From Erythrobacter longus (GTDB taxonomy: Bacteria > Pseudomonadota > Alphaproteobacteria > Sphingomonadales > Sphingomonadaceae), in assembly GCF_000715015.1 (NCBI RefSeq), contig NZ_JMIW01000007.1, forward strand, positions 124,001-188,000: DNA of 64,000 bases. Direction: 5' to 3'. The position numbers and the translations under genes are program-made. This document shows, one piece after another, positions 8,191 to 16,905 of the stretch. Every line of letters starts with the position of its first letter. Position 1 is the first letter of the stretch. The notes beneath the pieces are model-generated. The model was not told the DNA's origin, made no database searches, and saw only the letters and a program-made list of their open reading frames with translations.

Positions 8191-8438
8191 GCCTGGCGAG
8201 TGGCAAATGCGTAATAGCCAACAATTGCGGGCAATGTGACGCCCACGCCAGCACCAAACCCCAACAGGCTAAGCGAGCCCAGGAACGTGCCGCCGTTGGC
8301 AAGGAGGCCAGCGGTCAGACTAGCGACAATCCCGACCAGCATCATGCGCAACACCGCGCCAGGCTCATCAAGCCGCAAAACGATAGAACCAAGCCAGCCC
8401 AGCAGAGCGCCAATGTTGAAGAGGAGGATAAGTGCCAT
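8187..8438 (-). CDS. small three-helix membrane protein, GlsB/YeaQ/YmgE-like
   Basis: An 83-residue, almost entirely hydrophobic protein with about three membrane segments (ALILLFNIGALLGWLGSIVL, MMLVGIVASLTAGLLAN, LSLLGFGAGVGVTLPAIVGYYAF). Glycine-rich packing recalls the transglycosylase-associated GlsB/YeaQ/YmgE family, but the match is not certain. The start MALILLFN was chosen because GAGGAGGATAAGTGCC-type purine runs belong to coding on the other side and the upstream six residues (MGLRSD) read into the inverted-repeat element at 8442. Confidence 0.6.
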   Translation of the reverse strand: MALILLFNIGALLGWLGSIVLRLDEPGAVLRMMLVGIVASLTAGLLANGGTFLGSLSLLGFGAGVGVTLPAIVGYYAFATRQA

Positions 8439-8441
8439 GTC

Positions 8442-8707
8442 AGACCTCAGACCCATAGGCAGCGCGGTCGAGGCATCCCAATGGCACAGCTATCGGGCCT
8501 AAGCCTGCGACGGGAAGGCTTATTGCCTTTTCAAGCAGGCTCCGGTTCGAGAGCAAAGCCATTGGGATGTCCGGAACGGATTTGGCCAAAATGGCCCATC
8601 GCAGCGTCCAAAAGTTTTGAAATATTGACATATTCCTGCGCCTTTTCTCCTTGCACTGAGCCATTTTGACTCAAACCTCGATCGCGCTGCCTATGGGTTT
8701 GAGGTCT
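8442..8707. repeat. 266-bp MITE-like element with 32-bp terminal inverted repeats
   Basis: The ends 8442-8473 and 8676-8707 are inverted copies matching at 30 of 32 bases. Just inside the left end, CATCCCAATGGC (8474-8485) has an exact inverted partner at 8558-8569. A nested hairpin follows at 8502-8541 (AGCCTGC / GCAGGCT enclosing GAAGGC / GCCTTTTC). No plausible gene lies inside. The right end touches the uppP stop codon and the left end abuts the small membrane gene. It could be a miniature transposable element or a structured intergenic RNA. No obvious long target-site duplication is seen. Confidence 0.55.
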
Positions 8708-9564
8708 TAGAAGAAATAGAGCAGCCCGACGCCCATAGCCACCCGGTAAAGTACAAAAACCATCATCGAGGCCCGCTTTAGGAAATTCATCAAGAACGCC
8801 ATGGTCGCAAACGCCGCCACAAAGGTAAGCGCGCCTGCGATAAGCGCATCGAGCGCCAGCTCCATCCCCGCATCGAAAATCTCCGGCACGATCAAAACGC
8901 CTGCCCCCGCGACCGCTGGGATCGACAGGAGAAACGAGAAGCGTGCTGCTTCCACCCGCTTGTACCCAAGGAAGCGCGCAGCGGTCATGGTGACCCCCGA
9001 ACGCGACGTGCCCGGTATGATCGCAAGCGCCTGTGCAAGCCCCACGATAAGGCCATCGCGCCAGCTCATATCTTCAAATTCTTTGACTTCCTGCCCCACC
9101 TTGTCAGCAAGCCCCAAGAGGATGCCGTAGAAAATCAAGTTGAAGGCGATGAGGTCGGTGAAACGGATCGACGCCATCAGATCACCATCGATAATTTCGA
9201 CCCCGAAAATGCCGCTCGCGATACCGTTGAAAACGCCCATTTTGATCGACAGGCCAAAGGCAACCGCCGGGATGGTGCCAAGCACGATCCACCAGAACAA
9301 TCGCCGCTCTTGCGGAGCATTGGGCGCTTTTGCACCTACCCCGATGCTGGCAAAACCACCACGCGCCAAGACCAGCACATCTTTGAAGAAATAGACGATG
9401 ATCGCGAGCAAAGAGCCCACATGAACCGCCACATCAATCAGCGGGCCCTGGTCGGGATAGCCGGTGAAAAACTGGATCAAAATGAGATGGCCTGACGACG
9501 AAATCGGCAGGAACTCGGTGATCCCTTGCACCACGGCAATGATGAGCAATTGGAGAAGAGTCAT
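8707..9564 (-). CDS. uppP: undecaprenyl-diphosphatase (bacitracin resistance protein family)
   Basis: A 285-residue polytopic membrane protein of the UppP/BacA family. The N-terminal signature QGITEFLPISSSGHLIL and the central PGTSRSGVTMTAARFLG carry the conserved Glu, Ser, His and Arg active-site residues. It dephosphorylates undecaprenyl pyrophosphate to recycle the lipid carrier for peptidoglycan and polysaccharide synthesis. Length and motifs are typical. It is followed by the MITE-like element and preceded by a separate ABC exporter gene. Confidence 0.95.
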   Translation of the reverse strand: MTLLQLLIIAVVQGITEFLPISSSGHLILIQFFTGYPDQGPLIDVAVHVGSLLAIIVYFFKDVLVLARGGFASIGVGAKAPNAPQERRLFWWIVLGTIPAVAFGLSIKMGVFNGIASGIFGVEIIDGDLMASIRFTDLIAFNLIFYGILLGLADKVGQEVKEFEDMSWRDGLIVGLAQALAIIPGTSRSGVTMTAARFLGYKRVEAARFSFLLSIPAVAGAGVLIVPEIFDAGMELALDALIAGALTFVAAFATMAFLMNFLKRASMMVFVLYRVAMGVGLLYFF

Positions 9565-9628
9565 ATCGTGATCGTCATGGCCACGCTGCGCGGTTTAAGT
9601 CAATTGCACTTGAACGCAGAGGACCACT

Positions 9629-11476
9629 TCAGGCCGCCTGATTACTTGCAAATTGCAGCTTGGCAAGGCGCGAATAAAGCCCCCCGGCAGCGGAAAGCTC
9701 TGCGTGTGTGCCCTGTTCAGCGATGACGCCCTGATCGAGCACAATGATCCGGTCCGCGGCGCGCACGGTCGCCAAACGGTGCGCGATCACAAGCGTGGTG
9801 CGGTCCTTCATTAGTTCATCCAGCGCGCTTTGCACCAATTGCTCGGATTGTGCGTCCAGTGCGCTGGTCGCTTCATCAAGGAGCAGGATCGGCGCATCAC
9901 GAAGAAGCGCGCGCGCAATCGCCACACGCTGACGCTGACCGCCCGACAATTGCGTACCCCCTTCGCCAAGATAAGTGTCGAGCCCTCGGGGGAGCGCTTT
10001 CAAAAACTCTTCAGCATTGGCAGCGCGCGCCGCGTCCCAAATGTCTTCATCGCTTGCTCCCCAATTGCCATAACGAAGATTATCGCGGGCATTCGCGCTG
10101 AACAGGACGCCTTCCTGCGGTACAAAAGCAAGGCGCTGGCGAACATCAGCCGGGTCCGCCTTGGTCAAAGGCACACCGTCCAAGCGGATCGTGCCCCCTT
10201 GCGGGTCATAGAAACGTTCAACCAGTTGGAAGATCGTCGATTTACCTGCACCAGACGGCCCGACAATCGCAATGGTTTCGCCCGGCTCGATCTCAAGGTT
10301 GAAATCATTGAGCGCGGTGTCTTCGGGCCTTGCTGGATAACGGAAAGTGACGTTCCGAAACGAGAGGCTCCCGCGCGCAGGGCTCGGCAATTGTTCGGGG
10401 CGCGCAGGCGGCGCGATCACAGGCTCGGTTTCGAGAAGCTCTGCCAAACGGCTCGCCGCGCCAGCGCCCCGCAAAAGGTCGCCATACACTTCGGTCAAAG
10501 CGCCAAACGCACCCGCTACAATCATCGCGCCCACCAGAAATGCGAGGAGCGTGCCAGACGTCATCTCGCCAACCGATACCGCCTCTGCCCCGCGCCACAG
10601 CAGGAAGACAATCGAACCAAACAGCGCGAAAATAATGATGGACGTCATCACCGCGCGCAAAATGATGCGCTTTCTGGCCGTATTGAATGTGCGCTCTACC
10701 GCATCACCAAACCGATCAGACTCGCGGGTTTCCTGCCCGAAACTCTGGACGATCTTCATCGCGGAAAGCACTTCGGTCACCATAGCGCCAACGTCAGCCA
10801 CGCGGTCCTGACTGTCGCGCGAGATGGTGCGGATGCGGCGGCCAAAGATGACGATGGGCAAGACCATCACCGGAATGCCCACCACCAACCAGATGGTGAA
10901 GCTGGGCAGCAGATAGAACAGGTAAATCGTGCCGCCGATACCCAAGAACACATTGCGCAAGGCAACAGAAACCGTGGTCCCGACGACCGTTTCAATGATC
11001 GCCGTGTCAGACGTCATCCGGCTGGAGATTTCTTTGGGCGAGTTTTCTTCGTAAAAAGCGGGCGACAAACGCAGCAGATTGCGGTGCACCTTGCGCCGGA
11101 TGTCGGCGACAACGCGCTCCCCGATCCAGCTCACAAAGTAAAACCGCGCGGCTGTACCAAGAGCGATCACCACAACGATCATGCCCAGATACCTGAACCA
11201 GCGCGCGATTTCGGTGCCTTCTTCGACAGTGCCAAACCCGCGGTCCACAATCAGTTGGATCGCCGCAGGGATCGCAAGCGTGCCTGCCGCCGTTACAGAC
11301 AAAGCGATCAGCGCAAAGATCACCTCGCGCGGATATTTCGCCGCCTCGCGGTAAACCATTTTCAATGGCGCAAGCGAACGCGACTTTGAAGCCTCCTCGA
11401 GAGCGTCATTTTCGCCCCCAAGGTTCACCTTCAATTCGCCGTCGCTGATCTGTTCGGTTGTTATCTGCCCACTCAT
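9629..11476 (-). CDS. ABC exporter, fused permease and ATPase (ABCB type)
   Basis: A 615-residue half-transporter: six membrane helices at about residues 60-340, then an ATPase domain with Walker A VGPSGAGKSTIFQ, signature LSGGQRQRVAIARALL, Walker B ILLLDEATSALD and the switch His in VIAHRLATV. The family exports lipids, lipid A precursors or drugs as homodimers. The start at 11476 (MSGQITTEQ) was chosen; the 60 further upstream codons lack protein-like composition and run into the divergent phaZ promoter region. The substrate is unknown. A role in lipid A flipping is possible but not shown. Confidence 0.9.
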   Translation of the reverse strand: MSGQITTEQISDGELKVNLGGENDALEEASKSRSLAPLKMVYREAAKYPREVIFALIALSVTAAGTLAIPAAIQLIVDRGFGTVEEGTEIARWFRYLGMIVVVIALGTAARFYFVSWIGERVVADIRRKVHRNLLRLSPAFYEENSPKEISSRMTSDTAIIETVVGTTVSVALRNVFLGIGGTIYLFYLLPSFTIWLVVGIPVMVLPIVIFGRRIRTISRDSQDRVADVGAMVTEVLSAMKIVQSFGQETRESDRFGDAVERTFNTARKRIILRAVMTSIIIFALFGSIVFLLWRGAEAVSVGEMTSGTLLAFLVGAMIVAGAFGALTEVYGDLLRGAGAASRLAELLETEPVIAPPARPEQLPSPARGSLSFRNVTFRYPARPEDTALNDFNLEIEPGETIAIVGPSGAGKSTIFQLVERFYDPQGGTIRLDGVPLTKADPADVRQRLAFVPQEGVLFSANARDNLRYGNWGASDEDIWDAARAANAEEFLKALPRGLDTYLGEGGTQLSGGQRQRVAIARALLRDAPILLLDEATSALDAQSEQLVQSALDELMKDRTTLVIAHRLATVRAADRIIVLDQGVIAEQGTHAELSAAGGLYSRLAKLQFASNQAA

Positions 11477-11558
11477 ACTGAGCCCCACGTAGGCGTGATG
11501 AATACAAATTTCACCTCTAAAAGCGCTAAAAGTTGGGGCTTGAATGCGCAAGTCGGTT

Positions 11559-11575
11559 ATTGTGCATTGCACAAT
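11559..11575. promoter_or_regulatory. 17-bp perfect palindrome between the ABC exporter and phaZ
   Basis: ATTGTGCA, T, TGCACAAT reads the same on both strands. It contains the core TGC-N3-GCA, which resembles the PhaR-type sites described for PHB genes in other alphaproteobacteria. It lies about 80 bases before the phaZ start and about 80 before the divergent exporter gene, a natural place for an operator. Confidence 0.5.
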
Positions 11576-11654
11576 ATTCTGCCAATGCCCATGTAACGGA
11601 TCTATAAAACACCGCGTGATGGGGTCGCGCGCCCAAAAAACGGACGGGCCAAAC

Positions 11655-12890
11655 ATGCTTTACAAAGCTTATGAAATCCAGCGCAGCTGGCTCAATTCAG
11701 TGAGCACGGTTGCTTCAATGAGCTCAGAAATGCTGACGCATCCAGCAAACCCATGGTCCAAATTGGGCCTGGGTACGATGACAGCCAATGCGCTCGACGT
11801 GTTCGCCCATGCGACGGCTCCTTACAGCAAGCCCGCTTTTGGCATTACCGAGGTCGACGTGGATGGCCGGATTTATCCGGTGATCGAAGCAACGGTGATG
11901 AACCGTCCCTTTGGTGATCTTAAGCGTTTTCGCCTTGATGGGGTGGACGATAACCGTCCCAAAATGCTGATCGTAGCTCCAATGAGCGGCCACTTTGCCA
12001 CGCTCCTTCGCGGAACGGTTGAGCGGATGCTTCAAAGCCACGAAGTCTATATCACCGATTGGGCTGATGCAAAGACGGTGCCGGTGCACGAAGGCTCCTT
12101 CGACCTTGATGATTACATCGATTATATCATCGAATTCCTTGAATATATCGAGCAAGTGACCCCCGGCCAGCGCCCCCATATGCTGGCCGTTTGCCAGCCG
12201 TCGGTCCCTGCCTTTGCGGCGACTGCGCTGATGAACCAGCACAAATCGCCTGGAACTCCTGCGACGCTCACCATGATGGGCGGGCCAATCGACACGCGCG
12301 AAAGCCCCACTTCGGTCAACGACCACGCAATGAACCGCCCGATTGAATGGTTCCGCCAATCGGTGATCGCGACTGTGCCAATGCAATATCGCGGTGCTGG
12401 GCGTAAGGTGTATCCCGGCTTTATGCAGCTTTCAGCGTTCATGAGCATGAACCTGCAGAGCCACATGATGAGCCATTATGAGATGTTCAAACACCTTACC
12501 ACGGGCGATGATGCTAGCGCGCAGGCGACCAAGGATTTCTACGACGAATACCGCGCCGTGTGCGATATGACCGAAGAATTTTACCTTCAAACGGTCGAAG
12601 AAGTGTTCCAGAAACACTCAATCCCGAACGGCACATTCGAGCATAAAGGCGAAGTGGTTGATCTTACCCAGATCACCGACACCGCGCTCCTCGCGATCGA
12701 AGGTGAACGCGACGATATTTCAGGTCTGGGCCAGACCAAAGCCGCTTTGAAGCTCGCCACCGGATTGGACGAGGACAAGAAGCGTTACTTCATGGCCGAG
12801 GGCGCGGGCCACTATGGCATTTTCAACGGCAGCCGTTGGCGCACAAAAGTTGCGCCCGTGGTTGAGGAATTTGTGGTCCAGCATTCCTGA
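11655..12890 (+). CDS. phaZ: intracellular polyhydroxybutyrate depolymerase
   Basis: A 411-residue PhaZ of the intracellular type (PHB depolymerase, C-terminal PHB_depo_C domain). MLAVCQPSVPA carries the nucleophilic Cys (C180), as in the CQP motif of Cupriavidus PhaZ1. The PGFMQLSAFMSMN and GAGHYGIFNGSRWR segments are typical. It mobilises stored PHB granules. The start MLYKAYEIQRSW was preferred over an upstream frame because that is the normal N-terminus. No phaC or phasin gene is in the window; phaB lies 28 kb away. Confidence 0.92.
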   Translation: MLYKAYEIQRSWLNSVSTVASMSSEMLTHPANPWSKLGLGTMTANALDVFAHATAPYSKPAFGITEVDVDGRIYPVIEATVMNRPFGDLKRFRLDGVDDNRPKMLIVAPMSGHFATLLRGTVERMLQSHEVYITDWADAKTVPVHEGSFDLDDYIDYIIEFLEYIEQVTPGQRPHMLAVCQPSVPAFAATALMNQHKSPGTPATLTMMGGPIDTRESPTSVNDHAMNRPIEWFRQSVIATVPMQYRGAGRKVYPGFMQLSAFMSMNLQSHMMSHYEMFKHLTTGDDASAQATKDFYDEYRAVCDMTEEFYLQTVEEVFQKHSIPNGTFEHKGEVVDLTQITDTALLAIEGERDDISGLGQTKAALKLATGLDEDKKRYFMAEGAGHYGIFNGSRWRTKVAPVVEEFVVQHS

Positions 12891-13032
12891 AAACCCATAC
12901 CCATGAGGTCGTTCGCAAAGGCGAAATGCGCAAACCTCTGAACTGGAACACCTTTACCCGGATTTAAGCATAAGTTCAAAGCCACGGGTAAGCCCTTAGC
13001 CTTAAGGTCACCCTCTCACTCGATACTGAGCC

Positions 13033-13497
13033 ATGGGGGCAATGATGATCCGGTTTTCCAAAGCGCCAATTTCCAAAGCAGTCTGCATAGCAGCGGCCTT
13101 TTGCATGGGGAGCGCAGCCTTGGCTGAAAACTCCGGCTGGAGCATTTCTGAGGCCGATGGGCAGGTTTCCGTCATTCGCGGCGACAAATCGCTTTACGGT
13201 GCGCAAGGCACTCAGTTGCAGGTCGGCGATCTTGTCAAAACCAGCAGCTCTGCCAACGCGGTTCTGGTGCGCGGCGATGACTTTGTAGTGGTTGAGTCTG
13301 GCAAAACAGTTCGGATTAAACCGGCCGAAGAACGCGGCATGGTTAGCCAGATGGTCGAATTTGTAAGCGGCCTGCTTGGCCCAAGCGAAGATCACACCAA
13401 GCTCAACCGGCCCATGCAAGCCGCTGTGGTCAAAGGCCTTGATGGCAATATGGTCGCCGATACCAGCAATGAAGGGCAGGCATCGGGGGGCAATTAA
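13033..13497 (+). CDS. exported FecR-like domain protein
   Basis: A small secreted protein of up to 154 residues with a signal peptide (KAVCIAAAFCMGSAALA). A single beta-rich domain follows (ADGQVSVIRGDKSLYGAQG, then LQVGDLVKTSSSANAVLVRGDDFVVVESG) that resembles the FecR core repeat. There is no transmembrane or anti-sigma part, so it is not a full FecR regulator. Starts at 13042 or 13045 fit the GGGGGC upstream better than 13033. The function is unknown; a periplasmic role is likely. Confidence 0.7.
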   Translation: MGAMMIRFSKAPISKAVCIAAAFCMGSAALAENSGWSISEADGQVSVIRGDKSLYGAQGTQLQVGDLVKTSSSANAVLVRGDDFVVVESGKTVRIKPAEERGMVSQMVEFVSGLLGPSEDHTKLNRPMQAAVVKGLDGNMVADTSNEGQASGGN

Positions 13498-13506
13498 GCC
13501 GCCGAC

Positions 13507-14112
13507 TTATCCTTCTGGAACGCCTTTTGGGCTGCGGAAAAACAGACGTTTGATAATCCTCTGCGCCATCCACAAGAGGCCGGTTACCAGCACGATAAGG
13601 AATGCAGCGATGCCTGCTGCGGCGAAAGGATATTCGTAAGCCAGCCAAAGCAGGCCGATGGTGGCGACATCTTCGGTTGCAGACACGGCCACATTGCTAA
13701 CCGGTTCTGGCGATGTGTTTACAACGGCGCGCGCCGAGGCTTTCCCGCCATGCGCCAAGAAGCTTGCCCCTCCTCCCAAAAGGAAAGCAATCACCTGCAT
13801 CGCCGGATCAGACGGATCGACAATCGCAAGCGCCAGCAGTGCCCCTCCCACCGGGCGCACCAAAGTATGCAGTGTGTCCCACAACGAATCGAGCCACATA
13901 ACCTTGTCTGCAAAAAACTCGGCCAAGGCTCCAAAGGCTGCGATCCCCATCACCCATGGATTTTCCAGAACGCCAAGGCTGGCGAGATGTTCAGGCACAG
14001 GCAGCGCGTCCAATCGCATCGCAAGCCCGGTTGCAAACACGCACAGGTAAAGTCGCCAGCCCGAAAGCAGGCTTACGCTGCCAGCGATGCCGATGATTTC
14101 GATGATCCCCAT
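13507..14112 (-). CDS. DUF4126 membrane protein
   Basis: A 201-residue protein with about five hydrophobic segments. It has the DUF4126 pattern GSVSLLSGWRLYLCVFATGLAMR at the N-terminus and FFADKVMWLDSLWDTLHTLVRPVGGALLAL in the middle. The family has no known biochemical role. Its stop is 10 bases from the convergent FecR-like gene. It is divergent from the GT51-like gene with an 80-110 base shared promoter region. Confidence 0.8.
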   Translation of the reverse strand: MGIIEIIGIAGSVSLLSGWRLYLCVFATGLAMRLDALPVPEHLASLGVLENPWVMGIAAFGALAEFFADKVMWLDSLWDTLHTLVRPVGGALLALAIVDPSDPAMQVIAFLLGGGASFLAHGGKASARAVVNTSPEPVSNVAVSATEDVATIGLLWLAYEYPFAAAGIAAFLIVLVTGLLWMAQRIIKRLFFRSPKGVPEG

Positions 14113-14222
14113 ATTTCCAGTCTGCTACGCTCAAGCAGCGGGCGCAAGCCGCCAATGAAATTTGATGCCGCTAGCCAGCCTTTTGGGTTGACTGCATGGC
14201 GCACTTGCGAACAACTATCCGC

Positions 14223-14948
14223 ATGAAAACCTTTTCATGCGGCTCGCTCACAATTGTTACGGTGTTTGCCGCCACACTCGCTGCGTCGGCCTGTTCAGAG
14301 CCGGAACCCTGGCTCGATAAGGGAATGTCAGAGGGGGAATACAACGCGTGGGTGCAAACCATTGATGCGCAGGCTTCGGCGAAATCTCTCGCCGCTTCAA
14401 TGGCAAGAGACAACCGCCTTGATGAGGTCGATACGCCCGCTTTTGTGGAAATGATCATCGCCGTTGAAGACCCGAACTTCGCACAGCACAATGGCTTCGA
14501 CACGCAAACCCCCGGAGCCGGACCCACCACGCTGACGCAGGAAGTGGCGACGCGCTATGATATCCTTGTCCCCGCAGGCGAAAGCGTGGCCGAATATCGC
14601 AAAGGGTGGACGAGAGGCATCGAAGAGACGCTTTCAAAGGAAAAGATCATGGCCTTCTACCTTAGCGACCTGCGCTACGGCAGCGTCGAAAGCGCGTTTT
14701 TCTCATCACCATCAAGTGCCGCGCAGACGCTGTTTGACAAAGAGATAAGCGCGCTCACCCGCGATGAGATGATCGTCCTGGTGGCCGGCATCCATTACCG
14801 CGCTAGCTGGAACCCCAAGGCACCTTTGGAGCGGACTATGCTGCGCCGCATTGCAAGGATTACCGCCTTGCTTGACGGCAAATGCCAGCCCGAAAACCAT
14901 GCAGACGTTTTGCTACTGGGCTGTAGCGAGTACGACCCAGAATTATAG
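14223..14948 (+). CDS. GT51-like transglycosylase domain lipoprotein
   Basis: About 241 residues from this start (an ATG at 14196 would add nine). The signal peptide ends at LAASAC, a possible lipidation site. The rest resembles the transglycosylase domain of class A penicillin-binding proteins: MIIAVEDPNFAQHNGFD (catalytic Glu motif EDxxFxxH), GPTTLTQEVA, YRKGWTRGIEETLSKEKIMAFYLSDLRYG. The canonical GGSTITQQ box is altered to GAGPTTLTQE and there is no transpeptidase domain. It may be a stand-alone glycan polymerase or an inactive relative anchored in a membrane. Confidence 0.72.
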   Translation: MKTFSCGSLTIVTVFAATLAASACSEPEPWLDKGMSEGEYNAWVQTIDAQASAKSLAASMARDNRLDEVDTPAFVEMIIAVEDPNFAQHNGFDTQTPGAGPTTLTQEVATRYDILVPAGESVAEYRKGWTRGIEETLSKEKIMAFYLSDLRYGSVESAFFSSPSSAAQTLFDKEISALTRDEMIVLVAGIHYRASWNPKAPLERTMLRRIARITALLDGKCQPENHADVLLLGCSEYDPEL

Positions 14949-14973
14949 CCAGCATTGGTTGGACAGGGAAGAA

Positions 14974-15004
14974 GGGAGCGCAAAGACCAACGTCTAGCGC
15001 TCCC
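14974..15004. terminator. hairpin between convergent genes
   Basis: GGGAGCGC (14974-14981) pairs with GCGCTCCC (14997-15004) across a 15-base loop, in the short gap between the plus-strand GT51-like gene and the minus-strand thiolase. A T tract is weak on both sides, so efficient intrinsic termination is uncertain. Confidence 0.45.
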
Positions 15005-15028
15005 CTATTATTCCAAAAGTGACGAGCT

Positions 15029-16210
15029 TTAGAAGATCTCGAAAAGACCCGCTGCGCCCATGCCGCCGCCGACACACATGGTGACAACCGCGTATTTCGC
15101 GCCGCGGCGCTTGCCTTCGATAAGCGCGTGGCCGGTGCAACGTGCGCCCGTCATGCCGTAAGGGTGACCGATCGAGATCGAGCCGCCATTGACGTTGAGG
15201 ATATCGTTGTCGATGCCAAGCTTGTCGCGGCAGTAAAGAACCTGCACAGCAAACGCTTCGTTGAGTTCCCAAAGGCCGATATCGTCCATGGTAAGGCCGT
15301 TGGCTTTGAGAAGCTTTGGAATAGCGAAGACAGGACCAATGCCCATTTCGTCAGGCTCAGTGCCCGCAACCGCCATACCAACATAACGACCCAGTGGTTC
15401 GAGGCCCTTTTGCTCAGCAACCTTGGCTTCCATCAACACGCTGGCGGAGGAACCATCGGAAAGCTGCGATGCGTTACCGGCGGTGATGGTCATGTTCGGA
15501 CCCATGACCGGCTGGAGGCTTTGCAGACCTTCCAATGTGGTTGAAGGACGGTTGCCTTCGTCCTTGGTGATGGTGACTTCTTGGCTGCTGACTTCGCCGG
15601 TTGCCTTGTCTTTCACCATCATGGTGGTGGTCACAGGCACGATTTCGGCATCGAAGTGACCAGCTTCCTGACCAGCGGCAGTGCGCATTTGCGATTGCAG
15701 AGCGTATTCGTCCATCGCCTCGCGGCTGACGTTGTAACGCGCAGCGACCGTTTCAGCGGTGCCGAGCATGGGCATGTAAACATCCTTGTGCATAGCGATC
15801 AACGAGGGATCGGGAGCCACGCGCATTTCAGGGGTCTGGACCATCGAGATGGAATCCTGACCACCGCCAACGACAACGTCCATTCCGTCCACAATGATCT
15901 GCTTGGCAGCCGTCGCGATAGCCATAAGGCCCGATGAACACTGACGATCGATGGTTTGCGCAGCAACTGAAGTTGGCGCGCCGCCGCGAAGAGCGACCTG
16001 GCGACCGATGTTGCCAGCCTGCGTGCCCTGGGTCAGCACTGCGCCCCAAACCACATCGTCGATTTCTGCTGCATCGATGCCAGAGCGTTCGACCGCTGCT
16101 GCGAAGGAGAAGGAGCCGAGCGTTGCGCCCGGAGTGGCGTTAAACCCGCCTTTGTAAGCGCGCCCAATTGGGGTGCGAGCGGTGGAGACGATGACTGCGT
16201 CACGTGACAT
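15029..16210 (-). CDS. acetyl-CoA C-acyltransferase (thiolase)
   Basis: A 393-residue thiolase with the acyl-accepting Cys in [29 protein letters not shown] and [10 protein letters not shown]. The start [16 protein letters not shown] is the normal N-terminus; a further 12 upstream codons were rejected. It belongs to the degradative/FadA-like group, though a biosynthetic acetoacetyl-CoA role (PhaA) cannot be excluded since phaB and phaZ are in the window. A MaoC hydratase gene lies upstream on the same strand with an odd terminator-like hairpin between. Confidence 0.93.
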   Translation of the reverse strand: MSRDAVIVSTARTPIGRAYKGGFNATPGATLGSFSFAAAVERSGIDAAEIDDVVWGAVLTQGTQAGNIGRQVALRGGAPTSVAAQTIDRQCSSGLMAIATAAKQIIVDGMDVVVGGGQDSISMVQTPEMRVAPDPSLIAMHKDVYMPMLGTAETVAARYNVSREAMDEYALQSQMRTAAGQEAGHFDAEIVPVTTTMMVKDKATGEVSSQEVTITKDEGNRPSTTLEGLQSLQPVMGPNMTITAGNASQLSDGSSASVLMEAKVAEQKGLEPLGRYVGMAVAGTEPDEMGIGPVFAIPKLLKANGLTMDDIGLWELNEAFAVQVLYCRDKLGIDNDILNVNGGSISIGHPYGMTGARCTGHALIEGKRRGAKYAVVTMCVGGGMGAAGLFEIF

Positions 16211-16238
16211 AATGGGGGTGTCCTTTTCTAAGGCGTGT

Positions 16239-16261
16239 CCCCGCAAAGGCGGGGGTTTTTT
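16239..16261 (+). terminator. plus-oriented intrinsic terminator between two minus-strand genes
   Basis: CCCCGC (16239-16244), AAAG, GCGGGG (16249-16254), then G and six T. The form is that of a rho-independent terminator reading rightward. No plus-strand gene ends here, so it may stop antisense transcription or act as a leader hairpin of the thiolase gene on the other strand. Confidence 0.55.
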
Positions 16262-16317
16262 GAAACTTGGTGATCGGTCGAGGAAGGTCCTTGCCTGCGC
16301 AGGGACTCAGAAATTCC

Positions 16318-16767
16318 TCAAACGAAAAGCATGGTGATCCATTCGCAGATCAAAGCCGGCTTTTCCTCGCCCTCGATCTCGATGGTGATTTCGGCGGTTT
16401 GCTGCCACTGACCGGGGCGTTTTTCGACCATTTCGAGAAGTTTCCAATGGCCGCGAATGCGCTTTCCAACGCGAACAGGCGCGATGAAGCGGGTTTTGTT
16501 GCCGCCATAGTTCACGCCCATCTTTACACCATCAATCTTCGGCGTGTCGCTGTTCGCGCCAAGATAGGGGATCATCGACAAGGTCATAAAGCCGTGCACG
16601 ATGGTGCCGCCGAACGGGGTCATCTTGGCTTTTTCTTCGTCGATATGGATGAACTGATGATCGCCGGTTGCATCGGCAAACATGTTGACCTTTTCCTGAG
16701 TCATTTCGACCCATTCCGAAGTACCGATGTTTTCGCCAGTTTTGGCGGCCAGATCTTGAGGTGTCAT
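16318..16767 (-). CDS. MaoC family hydratase
   Basis: A 149-residue single hotdog protein. FADATGDHQFIHIDEEKA and FGGTIVHGFMTLSMIP are the (R)-specific enoyl-CoA hydratase/NodN signature with the catalytic Asp and His. It should hydrate an enoyl-CoA to the (R)-3-hydroxyacyl-CoA, linking beta-oxidation to PHA or other uses. It lies upstream of the thiolase on the same strand. Confidence 0.9.
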   Translation of the reverse strand: MTPQDLAAKTGENIGTSEWVEMTQEKVNMFADATGDHQFIHIDEEKAKMTPFGGTIVHGFMTLSMIPYLGANSDTPKIDGVKMGVNYGGNKTRFIAPVRVGKRIRGHWKLLEMVEKRPGQWQQTAEITIEIEGEEKPALICEWITMLFV

Positions 16768-16905
16768 GTGCGTGGCTCCCTTCCCTAAAGCGATGTGCGT
16801 TCGAACGCGCTCGCATGGTTTACGTTTACGTTAAGTCGGTCGGCGTAATGGCAGGCGAAAGGCCCAAACGCAACGATAAAGCGAGGGGAGGAAGGGGGCT
16901 TGGCG

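Noticed and set aside
9830..11389. 519-codon plus-strand frame opposite the ABC exporter
   Set aside because: Shadow of an intact transporter gene.
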